A stretch of 64,000 nt of DNA from Bifidobacterium dentium JCM 1195 = DSM 20436 (GCF_001042595.1 NZ_AP012326.1:62001-126000), one strand, 5' to 3'. Shown: positions 50,763 through 60,290, counted from the first letter of the stretch. Notes: generated by a model not told the origin, from the letters alone. Made by a program: numbers and translations.

Positions 50763-51746
50763 ATGGACATCATGACAATCATCTCCAATGCAGCGGGCGA
50801 GCTGATCGCCCCGACCACGGCGGCATACGTACTCGCCGCCATCGGTTTGAACATTCACTTCGGTATGACGGGCCTGATGAACATGGGTCAGGCAGGCTTC
50901 ATGCTGCTCGGCGCGTACGGCTTCGCAGTCACGCAGTCGATGGGCTGCAACCTGTTCGCCTCCGTATGCGCGGCGCTCGCTCTTGCCGTCATCTACGCAC
51001 TGCTGCTTGGCATTCCGACGTTGAAGCTCGGCCCTGACTATCTAGCCATGGTCACGTTGGCTGCCGCGGAAATCATCCGTATCATCGGCAGGTCGACGGC
51101 CATGACGAATCTCACCGGCGGTTCCGCCGGCATTTCCCCGCAGGATTTCACGGAGAAGTTCGAGGCGCTTTCCCCGCTGCCCGATGGTTCGACCACGTTC
51201 CTGCTGTGGACCTACAGCAACAACATCGCGAACTCCTGGTGGCTTCGTATCGTGGCCTGGATTTTGGTGGCAATCGCGGCGTTCCTGTGCTGGCGTTGGT
51301 TCCACTCGCCGTGGGGGCGCATGCTCAAGGGCATCCGCGAGGATGAGAACGCGATCCGTTCGCTCGGCAAGCCGGTTACGAAATACAAGATGGAATCGTT
51401 GATTCTCGGCGGTCTGTTTGGCGCGATGGCCGGCATCATCTTCGTGCTGCCGCGTTCCGTGCAGCCGGATTCGCTCGGTCGTACCGTCACCTTCTATGTG
51501 TGGACGATTCTGCTGCTGGGTGGCGCGGCCACGATTCTTGGCCCGGTACTGGGCTCCTGCGTGCTGTGGGTGTTGCTCACCTTCGTCAAGGAGGTCATGC
51601 GCAATACGGTTCCCGAAACCCTGATCTCCTCCAACCAGATCGAAGCCCTTGGCTGGGTGATCGTCGGCGTCGCGCTGATGTGCCTGGTGATCTTCAGGCC
51701 ACAAGGCTTGTTGGGCGACCGAAAGGAGTTGGCTTTCCATGCCTGA
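50763..51746 (+). CDS. livM: Branched-chain amino acid ABC permease LivM
   Basis: 327 residues with eight or so helices. Motifs: AIGLNIHFGMTGLMNMGQAG near the N terminus, TLAAAEIIRIIGRS, and GRMLKGIREDENAIRSLGKP, the cytoplasmic coupling loop that contacts the ATPases. Starts four bases after the livH stop and overlaps livG by eight bases. Pairs with LivH to form the membrane pore for leucine, isoleucine and valine. No oddity. Confidence 0.92.
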   Translation: MDIMTIISNAAGELIAPTTAAYVLAAIGLNIHFGMTGLMNMGQAGFMLLGAYGFAVTQSMGCNLFASVCAALALAVIYALLLGIPTLKLGPDYLAMVTLAAAEIIRIIGRSTAMTNLTGGSAGISPQDFTEKFEALSPLPDGSTTFLLWTYSNNIANSWWLRIVAWILVAIAAFLCWRWFHSPWGRMLKGIREDENAIRSLGKPVTKYKMESLILGGLFGAMAGIIFVLPRSVQPDSLGRTVTFYVWTILLLGGAATILGPVLGSCVLWVLLTFVKEVMRNTVPETLISSNQIEALGWVIVGVALMCLVIFRPQGLLGDRKELAFHA

Positions 51747-52734
51747 TACAACGAATACTCAACAGCCCGCCGTGTCGTCTTTCCCTCAGCCGGGCGTCCC
51801 GTTCCATGATCTGACGAAATGGGCCACCAAGGCGCCAGAAGGTGAAACCCTGATCTCCACCGCTTACAAGGACAAAGTCACCGAGGATCTCAGGTTCGTG
51901 GAGAACAAGCCGGGTGTGCATAAGCCCGATCCGATTCTGATCGCCGACAACGTGACCCGCAAATTCGGCGGCATGACCGCCGTGGACGTGGGCCACTTCG
52001 AGATCGAACGCCACGGCATCACTGCGTTGATCGGTCCGAACGGTGCCGGCAAGACCACGTTCTTCAATCTGATGACCGGCTTCGATACGCCGAATACCGG
52101 CACTTGGCAGTTCGACGGCAAGGACATGGCCCACGTGCAACCTGAGAAGGTGGCACGTATGGGCATGGTCCGCACATTCCAGCTGACGAAGGTCATGAGC
52201 CGTCTGACCGTGCTTGACAACATGCTGCTTGGTGCGCCCGTGCAGCCAGGTGAGGGCATGTTCCGTGCGCTGTTTCCCGGAATGTGGAAACGTCAGGAGA
52301 AAGAGAACGTTGAAAAGGCGGAAGCGCTATTGGAACGCTTCCTGCTGATCAAGAAGAAAAACGATTATGCGGGCGCGCTTTCCGGAGGCCAACGCAAACT
52401 GCTGGAGATGGCACGTGCGCTGATGTCGGATCCGCAGCTGGTGATGCTCGACGAACCGATGGCCGGCGTGAATCCGGCGTTGAAGCAGTCGCTGCTCGAC
52501 CACATCATGGCATTGCGTGAGGAAGGCACGACGGTGCTGTTCGTGGAACATGACATCAACATGGTGCGTCATATCGCCGATTGGGTCACCGTGATGGCGG
52601 AAGGCAAGATCGTTGCCGAAGGTCAGCCGAAGAGCGTGATGAGCGACCCGGCTGTGATCGACGCCTATCTGGGTGCGCATGCCAATGTGGACCTGGGTGA
52701 CGATTCCGTGCTTGAAGATTTGAAGGAGGCCTGA
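51739..52734 (+). CDS. livG: Branched-chain amino acid ABC transporter ATPase LivG
   Basis: 331 residues. Walker A GPNGAGKTTFFN, signature LSGGQRKLLEMARAL, Walker B LVMLDEP with the following MAGVNP, and an H-loop VEHDINMV. The 75 N-terminal residues before the first strand are longer than usual. An N-terminal start at ATG 51739 with AAAGGAG upstream is well supported. The 3' neighbour livF starts one base after the stop. Confidence 0.93.
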   Translation: MPDTTNTQQPAVSSFPQPGVPFHDLTKWATKAPEGETLISTAYKDKVTEDLRFVENKPGVHKPDPILIADNVTRKFGGMTAVDVGHFEIERHGITALIGPNGAGKTTFFNLMTGFDTPNTGTWQFDGKDMAHVQPEKVARMGMVRTFQLTKVMSRLTVLDNMLLGAPVQPGEGMFRALFPGMWKRQEKENVEKAEALLERFLLIKKKNDYAGALSGGQRKLLEMARALMSDPQLVMLDEPMAGVNPALKQSLLDHIMALREEGTTVLFVEHDINMVRHIADWVTVMAEGKIVAEGQPKSVMSDPAVIDAYLGAHANVDLGDDSVLEDLKEA

Positions 52735-52735
52735 G

Positions 52736-53596
52736 ATGAGCGACATCGCAAGCGTCACCGATCCGGCAGGTTTGTCCGATTCTCCAGAATCGGACATTCA
52801 GGGTGGGAGCGCGGACGGTTTGACCCGTGCGCAGATCCACGTGGGAGAACCCGAGGGCGAGCCCCTGCTGGACGCGGTCGACCTGATCGCCGGGTACATT
52901 CCCGGCGTGAACATCCTCAACGGCGCCTCCCTTACCTTGCATGAGGGCGAAATCGTCGGCATCATCGGTCCGAATGGCGCCGGCAAGTCCACATTGCTCA
53001 AGTCGCTGTTCGGTCTGGTGCATATCCACTCCGGAAAGCTGTTGTTGAAGGGCGAGGACATCACCAACCTGCGTGCCGACAAGCTTGTCTCCCGCGGCGT
53101 CGGTTTCGTGCCGCAGACCGAAAACGTGTTCCCCAGCCTGACCATCGCGGAAAACATGCATATGGGCGCATTCCAGGCGCCGAAGCTGTTCAACGAGCGG
53201 TTCGACTACGTGTGCTCCATCTTCCCCAAGCTCGGCCAACGCAAGAACCAGCTTGCCGGCCAGCTTTCCGGCGGCGAACGCCAGATGGTGGCCATGGCCC
53301 GCGCCCTGATGATGAAGCCATCCGTACTGTTGCTGGATGAGCCTTCCGCAGGTCTGTCCCCGATGTTGCAGGATGAGACCTTCATCCGCGTGCGTCAGGT
53401 CAATAAGGCCGGTGTCTCCGTGGTTATCGTCGAACAGAACGCCCGTCGTTGCCTGCAGATCTGCGATCGTGGCTACGTTCTCGACCAGGGCCGTAACGCA
53501 TATTCCGGCAAGGGCCGTGACCTGATGGAAGATCCGAAGGTCGTTTCCCTCTACCTCGGCAATCTGGAAGAGGAGGTGGAAGAGGAAGGGAGATGA
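52736..53596 (+). CDS. livF: Branched-chain amino acid ABC transporter ATPase LivF, with palindrome-encoded insertion
   Basis: 286 residues. Walker A GPNGAGKSTLLK, signature LSGGERQMVAMARAL, Walker B VLLLDEPSAGL, and VEQNARRCL as the switch region. A normal LivF is about 235 residues. Here the first 45 residues are extra and contain one palindrome read as SDSPESD (residues about 14-20). The ATG directly follows the livG stop with GGAGG upstream. Intact catalytic motifs suggest that it still works. Confidence 0.92.
   Translation: MSDIASVTDPAGLSDSPESDIQGGSADGLTRAQIHVGEPEGEPLLDAVDLIAGYIPGVNILNGASLTLHEGEIVGIIGPNGAGKSTLLKSLFGLVHIHSGKLLLKGEDITNLRADKLVSRGVGFVPQTENVFPSLTIAENMHMGAFQAPKLFNERFDYVCSIFPKLGQRKNQLAGQLSGGERQMVAMARALMMKPSVLLLDEPSAGLSPMLQDETFIRVRQVNKAGVSVVIVEQNARRCLQICDRGYVLDQGRNAYSGKGRDLMEDPKVVSLYLGNLEEEVEEEGR
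52773..52796. repeat. In-gene single palindrome copy
   Basis: A perfect copy (central bases TCCA) near the 5' end of livF, read as LSDSPESD. It is one of only three single copies. Confidence 0.9.
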
Positions 53597-53793
53597 GGTG
53601 ACGGCAGAACTCTGGGAATCACGGAACGGAGCGCATGCCGCCTTTCTCGCCGCTCGCCGCCTGACGTACCTTCGTACGCCTTCGGTCCCGAATGGCGGTC
53701 TGCGCACGCGTTCCGCGGTTTCCTCCATGAGCCGGAACCTTGAGTCCCCGAGCCCGGGCTTTCTTCCGTAAGCGAGGACCTCGAGTCCCAGCC

Positions 53794-53833
53794 AACCGCC
53801 GGCGTACCGGGAATCCTACCTCCGCCGGCGGTT
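53794..53833. other. Stem-loop downstream of livF
   Basis: AACCGCCGGCG pairs perfectly with CGCCGGCGGTT around an 18-base loop. It lies in the 436-base gap between livF and livJ, which otherwise shows short inverted repeats (for example CGTAC/GTACG near 53664-53678) and no convincing ORF. Confidence 0.5.
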
Positions 53834-53840
53834 CAGCCAT

Positions 53841-53886
53841 GCCCGAAAACCGTTGGAAATCCTTGTGTTTCCAACAGTTTTCGGGC
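53841..53886 (+). terminator. Terminator at the end of the livHMGF unit
   Basis: GCCCGAAAAC-CGTTGGAAA and TTTCCAAC-AGTTTTCGGGC form a stem of about 18 bp with one bulge, followed by TTCATCTC. It lies ahead of livJ, so the binding proteins probably have their own promoter. Confidence 0.75.
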
Positions 53887-54032
53887 TTCATCTCGGGTTA
53901 ACTTTATGCACACACTTTCGGTTTGCGGGTCTTCTATATTCCGAAGTAAAGATTGCGAACGGTCGAGAACAATCAACACGATCGCAATCGTCACCAAGGG
54001 TTCGGCATTCGGCCGGATCAAGAGAGGAAATG

Positions 54033-55334
54033 GTGATTCGCATGAAGCATATCAACATGAAGAGCATGAAGAAGCTGTCGATCACGACGACCGCCGTGAT
54101 CGCCGCCGCGGTGATGTCGCTCGCCGGCTGCGGCTCGAGTTCCAGCGGTTCCGACAGTGCCGCCAGTTCGTCGGATTCCAGCGCCAAGACCACCAAGTTC
54201 GTGCTTGGCGGACTGTGGCCGGAAACCGGTTCCCTGGCCTATCTCGCACCTCCTGAACTGGCCGCCGAGAAACTTGCGGTCAAGGATATCAACGATGCGG
54301 GCGGCGTGCTTGGCAATGACGTCACCACCGTCGATGCCGACACCTCCGATGCGGACCATGCCGATCAGAACACGTCCGCCGCGCAGTCCGTGCTCAGCAA
54401 GAATCCGTCGTTCGTCATCGGCCCGGCTTCCAGCTCCGTGGTCAAGAACACGTACAAGTCCATCACCTCGCAGAACGTTCCGATGCTGTCGATGGGCGCC
54501 ACTTCGGCCAGCTTCTCCGGCCTGTCCGACTACTTCTTCCGTACCGTCGCCCCCGATACCGTGCAGGGTGCCGTGATGGGCAACCTCATCGCCCAGGATG
54601 GCGTGCAGAAGCTCGCCATCGCGGTCTTCAACGACGAATACGGCACCGGCCTGCGCGACACGGTCGTCAAGACCGCCGGTGACGCGGGCGTCGATATCGT
54701 TTACGGCGAGAAGGATACCTTCGATCCGACCGAAACGAACTTCTCTTCGATTGCCACCGCCATCAAGGCGTCCAACCCTGACGCGACGCTCGTCATCGCC
54801 TTCGATCAGACCAAGCCGCTGCTCAAGGCCCTCGCCTCCGCCGGTGTGGACATGAGCAAGCTGTATTTCGTCGACGGCAACACCTCCGATTATTCCAGCG
54901 AGCTTGATGCCGGCTTGCTCAAGGGCTCGAAGGGCACCATCCCTGGCGTCAACCCGTCCGATGACTTCATCAAGCGTCTCGAATCCACCGGCGTGGATCT
55001 GAAGAACACCACCACCTATGCTGCCGAAACTTACGATGGCATCATTCTCGCAGCCCTCGCCGCGCAGAAGGGCGGCAGCGCCGACGGCAAGACCATCCAG
55101 GCCAATATGGCGGCGGTCTCCGGCGCGGACGGCGGCGAAAAGTGCGATTCCTACAAGGCATGCCTCGCCCTCCTCAAGGACGGCAAGGACATCCAGTACC
55201 AAGGCCAGACCGGTATCGGACCGTTCAACAAGAACAATGATCCGAGCTCCGCGAACATCGGCGTCTACACCTTCGACGGCGACAACAAGCCGGTCTTCGA
55301 CCACACCCAGTCCGGCGACGTTCCGACCGACTGA
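54033..55334 (+). CDS. livJ: Branched-chain amino acid-binding lipoprotein LivJ, paralogue 1
   Basis: About 433 residues. Lipoprotein signal with the lipobox LAGC (SLAGCGSSSS), then a Ser-rich linker, then a type I periplasmic-binding fold (GGLWPETGSLAYLAPPELAA, ADHADQNTSAAQSVLSKNPS, VFNDEYGTGLRD). The ribosome binding site AGAGAGGAAAT favours GTG 54033; ATG codons at 54030 and 54042 are alternatives. It captures branched-chain amino acids outside the membrane. Very similar throughout to the next gene, which indicates a tandem duplication. Confidence 0.9.
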   Translation: MIRMKHINMKSMKKLSITTTAVIAAAVMSLAGCGSSSSGSDSAASSSDSSAKTTKFVLGGLWPETGSLAYLAPPELAAEKLAVKDINDAGGVLGNDVTTVDADTSDADHADQNTSAAQSVLSKNPSFVIGPASSSVVKNTYKSITSQNVPMLSMGATSASFSGLSDYFFRTVAPDTVQGAVMGNLIAQDGVQKLAIAVFNDEYGTGLRDTVVKTAGDAGVDIVYGEKDTFDPTETNFSSIATAIKASNPDATLVIAFDQTKPLLKALASAGVDMSKLYFVDGNTSDYSSELDAGLLKGSKGTIPGVNPSDDFIKRLESTGVDLKNTTTYAAETYDGIILAALAAQKGGSADGKTIQANMAAVSGADGGEKCDSYKACLALLKDGKDIQYQGQTGIGPFNKNNDPSSANIGVYTFDGDNKPVFDHTQSGDVPTD

Positions 55335-55394
55335 CAGTAGGTTGTGACGGCGGCCGACAAACGTAAGATGCGCGGTCGCCGTCGGGCCTCAATC

Positions 55395-55458
55395 GCAAGA
55401 ATCCGCATAATCCCAGATAGCGCAATCGTGATATCCGCAGGAATTTGCGGATTCTTGC
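55395..55458 (+). terminator. Long-loop hairpin between the two livJ genes
   Basis: GCAAGAATCCGCA pairs perfectly with TGCGGATTCTTGC over 13 bp around a 38-base loop, followed by TTTCCC. It may attenuate the second livJ. Confidence 0.55.
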
Positions 55459-55519
55459 TTTCCCGCGGCAATAATCACGACAATAAACGACAGTACAGAG
55501 ACAAGAGGAAGTGACAATA

Positions 55520-56794
55520 ATGAAGAAGAGTAATTCCAGGAAGACCCTGATTACGATTACCGCGGCGGCGGCCGCGCTGACGATGATGCTGTCCGGCTGC
55601 GGCTCGTCTTCGTCCAGCTCGAGCGACTCATCCGCCTCATCCACATCCGATTCCGGCACGTTCATGGCGGCAGGCCTGTTCCCGCTCACCGGCTCCATGG
55701 CGTACCTCGGCCCGGCCAATATCGCCACCATGAAGCTTGCGCAGAAGGACATCAACGATGCCGGCGGCGTACTCGGCAAAGACATCGAAATCACTTCGGC
55801 CGACACTTCGGACGCGGACCATGCCGACCAGAACACGTCGTCGGCGCAGTCGGTGCTCGCCAAGAACCCGTCCGTCGTGGTCGGCCCGCCGTCCAGCTCC
55901 GTGGTCAAGAACACCTACAAGCAGGTCACGTCCGCGAAGGTGCCGATGATCTCTTCGGGTGCCACGTCCACCGCCTTCTCCGGCCTGAACGACTACTTCT
56001 TCCGCACCATCCCGCCGGACACCGTGCAGGGTGCCGTGCTGGGCCAGATCATCGCACAGGACGGTGTGAAGAACCTTGCCATCGCGGTCTTCAACGACGA
56101 ATACGGCACGTCCCTGCGTGACGTGGTCGTCAAGACCGTGGAGGATGCCGGCGTGAAGGTCGTCTACGGCGAGAAGGATACCTTCGATCCGACCGAAACC
56201 AACTTCTCCTCGATGGTGACCAGCATCAAGGCCTCTAATGCGGATGCCACGCTGGTGATCGCCTTCGATCAGACCGTGCCGCTCGTCAAGGAACTTGCGA
56301 CCCAGGGCATCGATACCCACAAGCTGTACATGACTGACGGCAATACCGTCGACCACTCCGAGGACTTCGATGCCGGTCTGCTGGAAGGTTCCGTCGGCAC
56401 CATCCCGGGCGCCCATCCGACCGACGAATTCCAGAAGAACGTCAAGTCCTTCAACTCCAAGGTCACCGACTTCACCTACACCGCCGAAACCTATGACGCC
56501 ATCGTGCTGGCGGCGCTCGCGGCCCAGAAGGGCGGCGCGACGGACGGCGAGACCGTGCAGAAGAACCTTATGGCGGTCTCCGGTTCCACCAAGGGCGAGG
56601 AATGCGATTCCTACAAGGCTTGTCTGGCGCTGCTCAAGGACGGCAAGGAAATCCAGTACAAGGGCCAGACCTCCATCGGCGCATTCAACGATGCGCATGA
56701 TCCAAGCTCGGCTTCCATCGGCGTCTACAAGTACGATGCCGACAACAAGCCGGTCTTCGACCACTCTCAGGAAGGTTCCGTGCCTACGGCCTGA
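55520..56794 (+). CDS. livJ: Branched-chain amino acid-binding lipoprotein LivJ, paralogue 2
   Basis: 424 residues. Lipobox LSGC in MMLSGCGSSSSSSSD, then the same fold as paralogue 1, with long identical runs such as VVKNTYKxxTSxxVPM, DTVQGAV and VYGEKDTFDPTETNFSS. Differences concentrate in the N-terminal linker and in a loop around VDHSEDFDAGLLEGS. ATG 55520 has AGAGGAA nine bases upstream. Two binding proteins sharing one permease commonly differ in ligand preference or expression; which applies here is not visible. Confidence 0.9.
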   Translation: MKKSNSRKTLITITAAAAALTMMLSGCGSSSSSSSDSSASSTSDSGTFMAAGLFPLTGSMAYLGPANIATMKLAQKDINDAGGVLGKDIEITSADTSDADHADQNTSSAQSVLAKNPSVVVGPPSSSVVKNTYKQVTSAKVPMISSGATSTAFSGLNDYFFRTIPPDTVQGAVLGQIIAQDGVKNLAIAVFNDEYGTSLRDVVVKTVEDAGVKVVYGEKDTFDPTETNFSSMVTSIKASNADATLVIAFDQTVPLVKELATQGIDTHKLYMTDGNTVDHSEDFDAGLLEGSVGTIPGAHPTDEFQKNVKSFNSKVTDFTYTAETYDAIVLAALAAQKGGATDGETVQKNLMAVSGSTKGEECDSYKACLALLKDGKEIQYKGQTSIGAFNDAHDPSSASIGVYKYDADNKPVFDHSQEGSVPTA

Positions 56795-56845
56795 TCGTGG
56801 CGCCGCACCTGAGCCACAGGTGCGAATCATGACCAAACGAGACGC

Positions 56846-56888
56846 GCGGTGCGAAGCGGGCGACAATCGTCGTCAGGCTTCGCACCGC
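56846..56888 (+). terminator. Terminator after the second livJ
   Basis: GCGGTGCGAAGC pairs perfectly with GCTTCGCACCGC around a 19-base loop with an internal CGAC/GTCG pairing, followed by TTTCG. Confidence 0.8.
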
Positions 56889-56959
56889 TTTCGTATGCCG
56901 CGACCTCATGCTCGCGACGACCGTCTCGACCGAACGTACAACGATGCACACACCGGTCG

Positions 56960-56975
56960 CTAAACCGGTTCGATA
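56960..56975. promoter_or_regulatory. LacI-type operator-like dyad
   Basis: TAAACCGGTTCGA with the core AACCGGTT overlaps the probable promoter of the LacI gene (TACTAT lies at 56974-56979). Autoregulation is inferred. Confidence 0.4.
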
Positions 56976-57020
56976 CTATGTACAATGAGCATGATAACGG
57001 CTGCGCAAAGGAGTATGAAC

Positions 57021-58130
57021 ATGGTCGGCATGCGCGATGTGGCGAAGAAGGCCGGAGTCTCATTGAGCACCGTCTCGTTGGTGGTGAACGGCACGGGATA
57101 TGTGTCCGACGATATGCGTGACCGGGTGCAGCGTGCCATGAACGCGCTGAATTATGTGCCGAACGAACTGGCGCGCAATCTATACCACAATCGCACCAAT
57201 ATGGTCGGCGTGATCGTGCCGACCATCCGGCACCCCTTCTTCGCCACATTCACGGCCAGCTTGCAGCATATGCTCGCCGGGCAGGGACTGAGCACCATGC
57301 TGTGCTCCACCGCCGATGCCGAGAACGGCGAAGCCGAATATGTGGAAATGCTGCGCCGACATATCATGGACGGCATCGTAATGAGCGCCCATACCGCGCA
57401 TACGCCTGATTATTGGACGTCCATTCATCGCCCGATCGTTGCGTTCGACCGTGTGCTGGGGGAGGGCATCCCCTCGGTCGGTTCCGATCATGAACAGGGC
57501 GGCCGTCTGATTGCCGATCTGCTCATTCGCACCGGTGCGCGTCATGTGGTGATGATCGGAGGTCCGCGTGATCAGTTCTTCGACCTAGCCGCCCGCGGCG
57601 AGGTCGAAGACGTCTTCGATTTGGAGAAGACCACCTTCCCGACGGTGCGTTATTACCTGACGCTCGAGCAGGAGTTGATGAAGGCCGGTATTCGATATGA
57701 GTATGTGGAAGCCGGCGAGGTCATGGATTTCGACGGCTACCGTCGTGCGGTGGGGGAGACGCTGGATCGCGTTGGTCCGGATGGCGTGGATGCGGTAGTC
57801 AGCTCCGATATAGGGGCTTCCTTCTGCGTGCGCGAAGCATTGCGTCGGGGTATCGCCATTCCGCAGGATTTGCAGATCGTCGCCTACGATGGCACGTATC
57901 TGACCGATCTCGCCGGCATGAAGACGACCGCGGTCGTGCAGGATTTCGTTGCAATCACGCAGACCGTAGCCGATCACATCACGCAGGCCATCGCCGACGA
58001 GGATGCGGCCGCCGCCAAGGCGAGTCTAAGAAAAGATGACAACCCGTTCGAGCCGTCCGTGCTCATTCCCGTGACCTTGGCGTTGGGTGACACCACGCGA
58101 GCGGTGTCAGCGGCCGCCGATCACTCGTAA
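57021..58130 (+). CDS. LacI-family transcriptional regulator
   Basis: 369 residues. N-terminal LacI headpiece MRDVAKKAGVSLSTVSLVVN and the hinge helix ELARNLYHN, then a periplasmic-binding-type ligand domain (VGVIVPTIRHPFF, TLRRG..QIVAYDGT-like core, PSVLIPVTLALG). ATG 57021 fits AAAGGAG seven bases upstream better than two earlier ATGs. It follows the liv genes and may regulate them or itself; LacI proteins usually sense sugars, so a link to amino acid uptake is uncertain. It ends ten bases into the convergent aminotransferase gene. Confidence 0.87.
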   Translation: MVGMRDVAKKAGVSLSTVSLVVNGTGYVSDDMRDRVQRAMNALNYVPNELARNLYHNRTNMVGVIVPTIRHPFFATFTASLQHMLAGQGLSTMLCSTADAENGEAEYVEMLRRHIMDGIVMSAHTAHTPDYWTSIHRPIVAFDRVLGEGIPSVGSDHEQGGRLIADLLIRTGARHVVMIGGPRDQFFDLAARGEVEDVFDLEKTTFPTVRYYLTLEQELMKAGIRYEYVEAGEVMDFDGYRRAVGETLDRVGPDGVDAVVSSDIGASFCVREALRRGIAIPQDLQIVAYDGTYLTDLAGMKTTAVVQDFVAITQTVADHITQAIADEDAAAAKASLRKDDNPFEPSVLIPVTLALGDTTRAVSAAADHS

Positions 58131-59074
58131 TCGCCGGTCGGACCGATCCCCAGCGCGTCATCATGCGTGCGTCCGGAATGAATCGCATCGTTGACCGCCT
58201 GAATCTGTGCCGTGTCTACGACTAGCGCACGCCCGTCGATCTCACTGATCGGAATCACCCAGCCACCGTGCGTCATATACAGGCTGTCGGCCTCACGTAG
58301 TTCGGCAATCGGCAGCTTCCTGTAGACCGCCTTATGGCCCTCCTGCAACGCCCATGCGAACATCTCACGCTGCGAAGTGCCGTTGAGGATGCCGATGCGC
58401 GGGTCGGGCGTGACGAAATCACCGCCGTATCGCGCCACGATCGAAGAATTCGGGCACTCCATCGTATAGCCGTCCTCCGTGTGCAGAATCGCGTCGCCGA
58501 CGCCCCGACGCGCGCATTCGCGGTGCACGGCGCAGTTGAACGCGTAGCTGAGGGTCTTCGCACCATTGAGCAGCCAGGGCGCGCGGGCGGTGATGTCCGA
58601 CGGATATCCGCGCGTCATCGACGCCATGGTGATCGGTTCGAGTGAATGCAATGTGCCCTTGGCATCAAGGAAGATGAAGATGGTGGGCGTGCGGTCGGCC
58701 GACCTGCCCACGCCGGTATCGGGGTCGAGACCGCGGGAGACGATGATGCGCAGCATCGGGCCAGGTTCCGGGTCGTCATATTGGTCGATGACCAGCTCCA
58801 CGGCGCGGGTCATCGCCGGAATGTTCGGCTCGGGCATGTTCATAAGCTTTGCGGATTGCGCGAGACGTCTGAGATGATTCTCCAACGAGACCGGGAAACC
58901 CCTCCATACGGTGGTCGCCTCAAAGATGCCATCACCTCGCAATACGCTCAGATCGAAGGCGTTGATGATGCTGTCCGTCGGATCGGCGAACCGCACCAGA
59001 TCCTCATCGGGCGCGACGGACGTGCCTGTGAACAGCGCCTTGCCGTTGCCGACGCCCAGAACGATCGAACTCAT
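58121..59074 (-). CDS. Class IV aminotransferase / aminodeoxychorismate lyase-like
   Basis: 317 residues. PLP fold type IV marks: FDLSVLRGDGIFEATTVWRG, ENHLRRLAQSAKLM and the catalytic Lys in LLNGAKTLSYAFN, then TMECPNSSIVARYGG and GILNGTSQREMF. Enzymes of this type are 4-amino-4-deoxychorismate lyases (folate), branched-chain aminotransferases or D-amino-acid aminotransferases; the sequence alone does not decide among them. AGAGAGG lies five bases before the ATG. The 3' end overlaps the LacI gene by ten bases. Confidence 0.8.
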   Translation of the reverse strand: MSSIVLGVGNGKALFTGTSVAPDEDLVRFADPTDSIINAFDLSVLRGDGIFEATTVWRGFPVSLENHLRRLAQSAKLMNMPEPNIPAMTRAVELVIDQYDDPEPGPMLRIIVSRGLDPDTGVGRSADRTPTIFIFLDAKGTLHSLEPITMASMTRGYPSDITARAPWLLNGAKTLSYAFNCAVHRECARRGVGDAILHTEDGYTMECPNSSIVARYGGDFVTPDPRIGILNGTSQREMFAWALQEGHKAVYRKLPIAELREADSLYMTHGGWVIPISEIDGRALVVDTAQIQAVNDAIHSGRTHDDALGIGPTGDYE

Positions 59075-59157
59075 GGGAACCTCTCTTCCTGCGCGCGCAA
59101 CCATCGCGTGAACCATACGGCGCGAATCGTGCGGATGGCGCGAATCCCAATCACATG

Positions 59158-59178
59158 AACATGTCAGTAACATGTCAA
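59158..59178. promoter_or_regulatory. Tandem direct repeat in the divergent promoter region
   Basis: AACATGTCA occurs twice at 11-bp spacing (59158 and 59169) between the divergent aminotransferase and DUF1445 genes. A full helical turn apart, they could be operator sites. The rest of the 404-base gap shows only CCAAT/ATTGG near 59316-59343. Confidence 0.3.
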
Positions 59179-59478
59179 TTCTGCCAATCCGATCATGCGA
59201 AGCCGACTGCGTAATGCCAGTCGCGTGGAACCGACGCAACGCATGAAATCGGGACGACGACGTGACGCCGCCGTACAGCGCCCAACCTAATGGAGGTATG
59301 TTTCCGCGCGAAGCCGCCAATTTGCAAGGCTGAAACATTGGCGTCACGAAAGTCAAAACACCGTAACGTTGTGCGTCCATCGTGGTGGTCAAGAGAGTTT
59401 CCCGTTGCCTGTGGGCTATGCCGGGGTTGTGCCGTTCGGTACGCCGCCGGCACGGATATAGGTGAGGAAGGTGCAAAC

Positions 59479-60264
59479 ATGGCTGATCTTGATGCGGCAT
59501 CCACTCCCGCGGCCGCGCGCGCCGCGTTCCGTGCAGGACAAGTACGCCCGACATGCGGCGTCGCTCAAGGCTATGCGCAGGCGAATCTGATGATTCTGCC
59601 GAAAGAGCAGGCCTTTGATTTCCTATTGTTTGCGCAACGCAATCCCAAGCCCTGCCCCTTGCTGGAAGTGATGGAACCGGGCGTCACCGAGCCGGCAACC
59701 GCGCCGGGAGCCGACATCCGCACCGACGTACCGATGTATCGCGTGTGGAGGCGTGGTGAGTTGGTGGCTGAAGTGCCGGACATCCGCGACTATTGGCGGT
59801 CCGATCTGGTGACGTTCGTAATCGGCTGCAGCTTCACGTTCGAGTTTCCTTTGATGGAGGCCGGAATCCCTGTGCGACACATCACGGCCGGACGCAATGT
59901 GCCCATGTACGACACGTCGATCGAATGCCGGCCGGCAGGCGCCTTTCGCTCCACGATGGTGGTGTCGATGCGCGGCATTCCCGCACGGCAGGTGGCCGAC
60001 GCGTGCCGGATCTCCGGATACTATCCGTCGGTGCACGGGGCTCCCGTATGCGTGGGTGATCCCGCAGCAATTGGCATCGAAGACATCGCACATCCCGACT
60101 ATGGCGACGTGCCGGTTCTGGAACCGGGCGACATTCCGGTGTTCTGGGCGTGCGGCGTGACTCCGCAGGCGGCGGTGATGGCGTCGAAACCGGAATTCGC
60201 GATTACGCATGCGCCGGGCCACATGTTCATCACCGACAAACGCGACCTGGATTACATGGTGTGA
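59479..60264 (+). CDS. DUF1445-family protein, putative hydro-lyase/D-glutamate cyclase
   Basis: 261 residues with the family's features: [51 protein letters not shown] and [16 protein letters not shown]. The family includes D-glutamate cyclase, which makes 5-oxoproline. It sits directly ahead of the 5-oxoprolinase genes pxpA and pxpBC, which fits feeding of 5-oxoproline into them. GAGGAAGG precedes the ATG. Starts the operon that runs to the end of the window. Confidence 0.82.
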   Translation: MADLDAASTPAAARAAFRAGQVRPTCGVAQGYAQANLMILPKEQAFDFLLFAQRNPKPCPLLEVMEPGVTEPATAPGADIRTDVPMYRVWRRGELVAEVPDIRDYWRSDLVTFVIGCSFTFEFPLMEAGIPVRHITAGRNVPMYDTSIECRPAGAFRSTMVVSMRGIPARQVADACRISGYYPSVHGAPVCVGDPAAIGIEDIAHPDYGDVPVLEPGDIPVFWACGVTPQAAVMASKPEFAITHAPGHMFITDKRDLDYMV

Positions 60265-60290
60265 GCGGCGGGACAACGGTAAGGAGCGGC

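Noticed and set aside
54018..56866. Long minus-strand frames opposite the livJ genes (up to 428 codons)
   Set aside because: They mirror each other because the livJ genes are duplicates, and contain no domain of their own.
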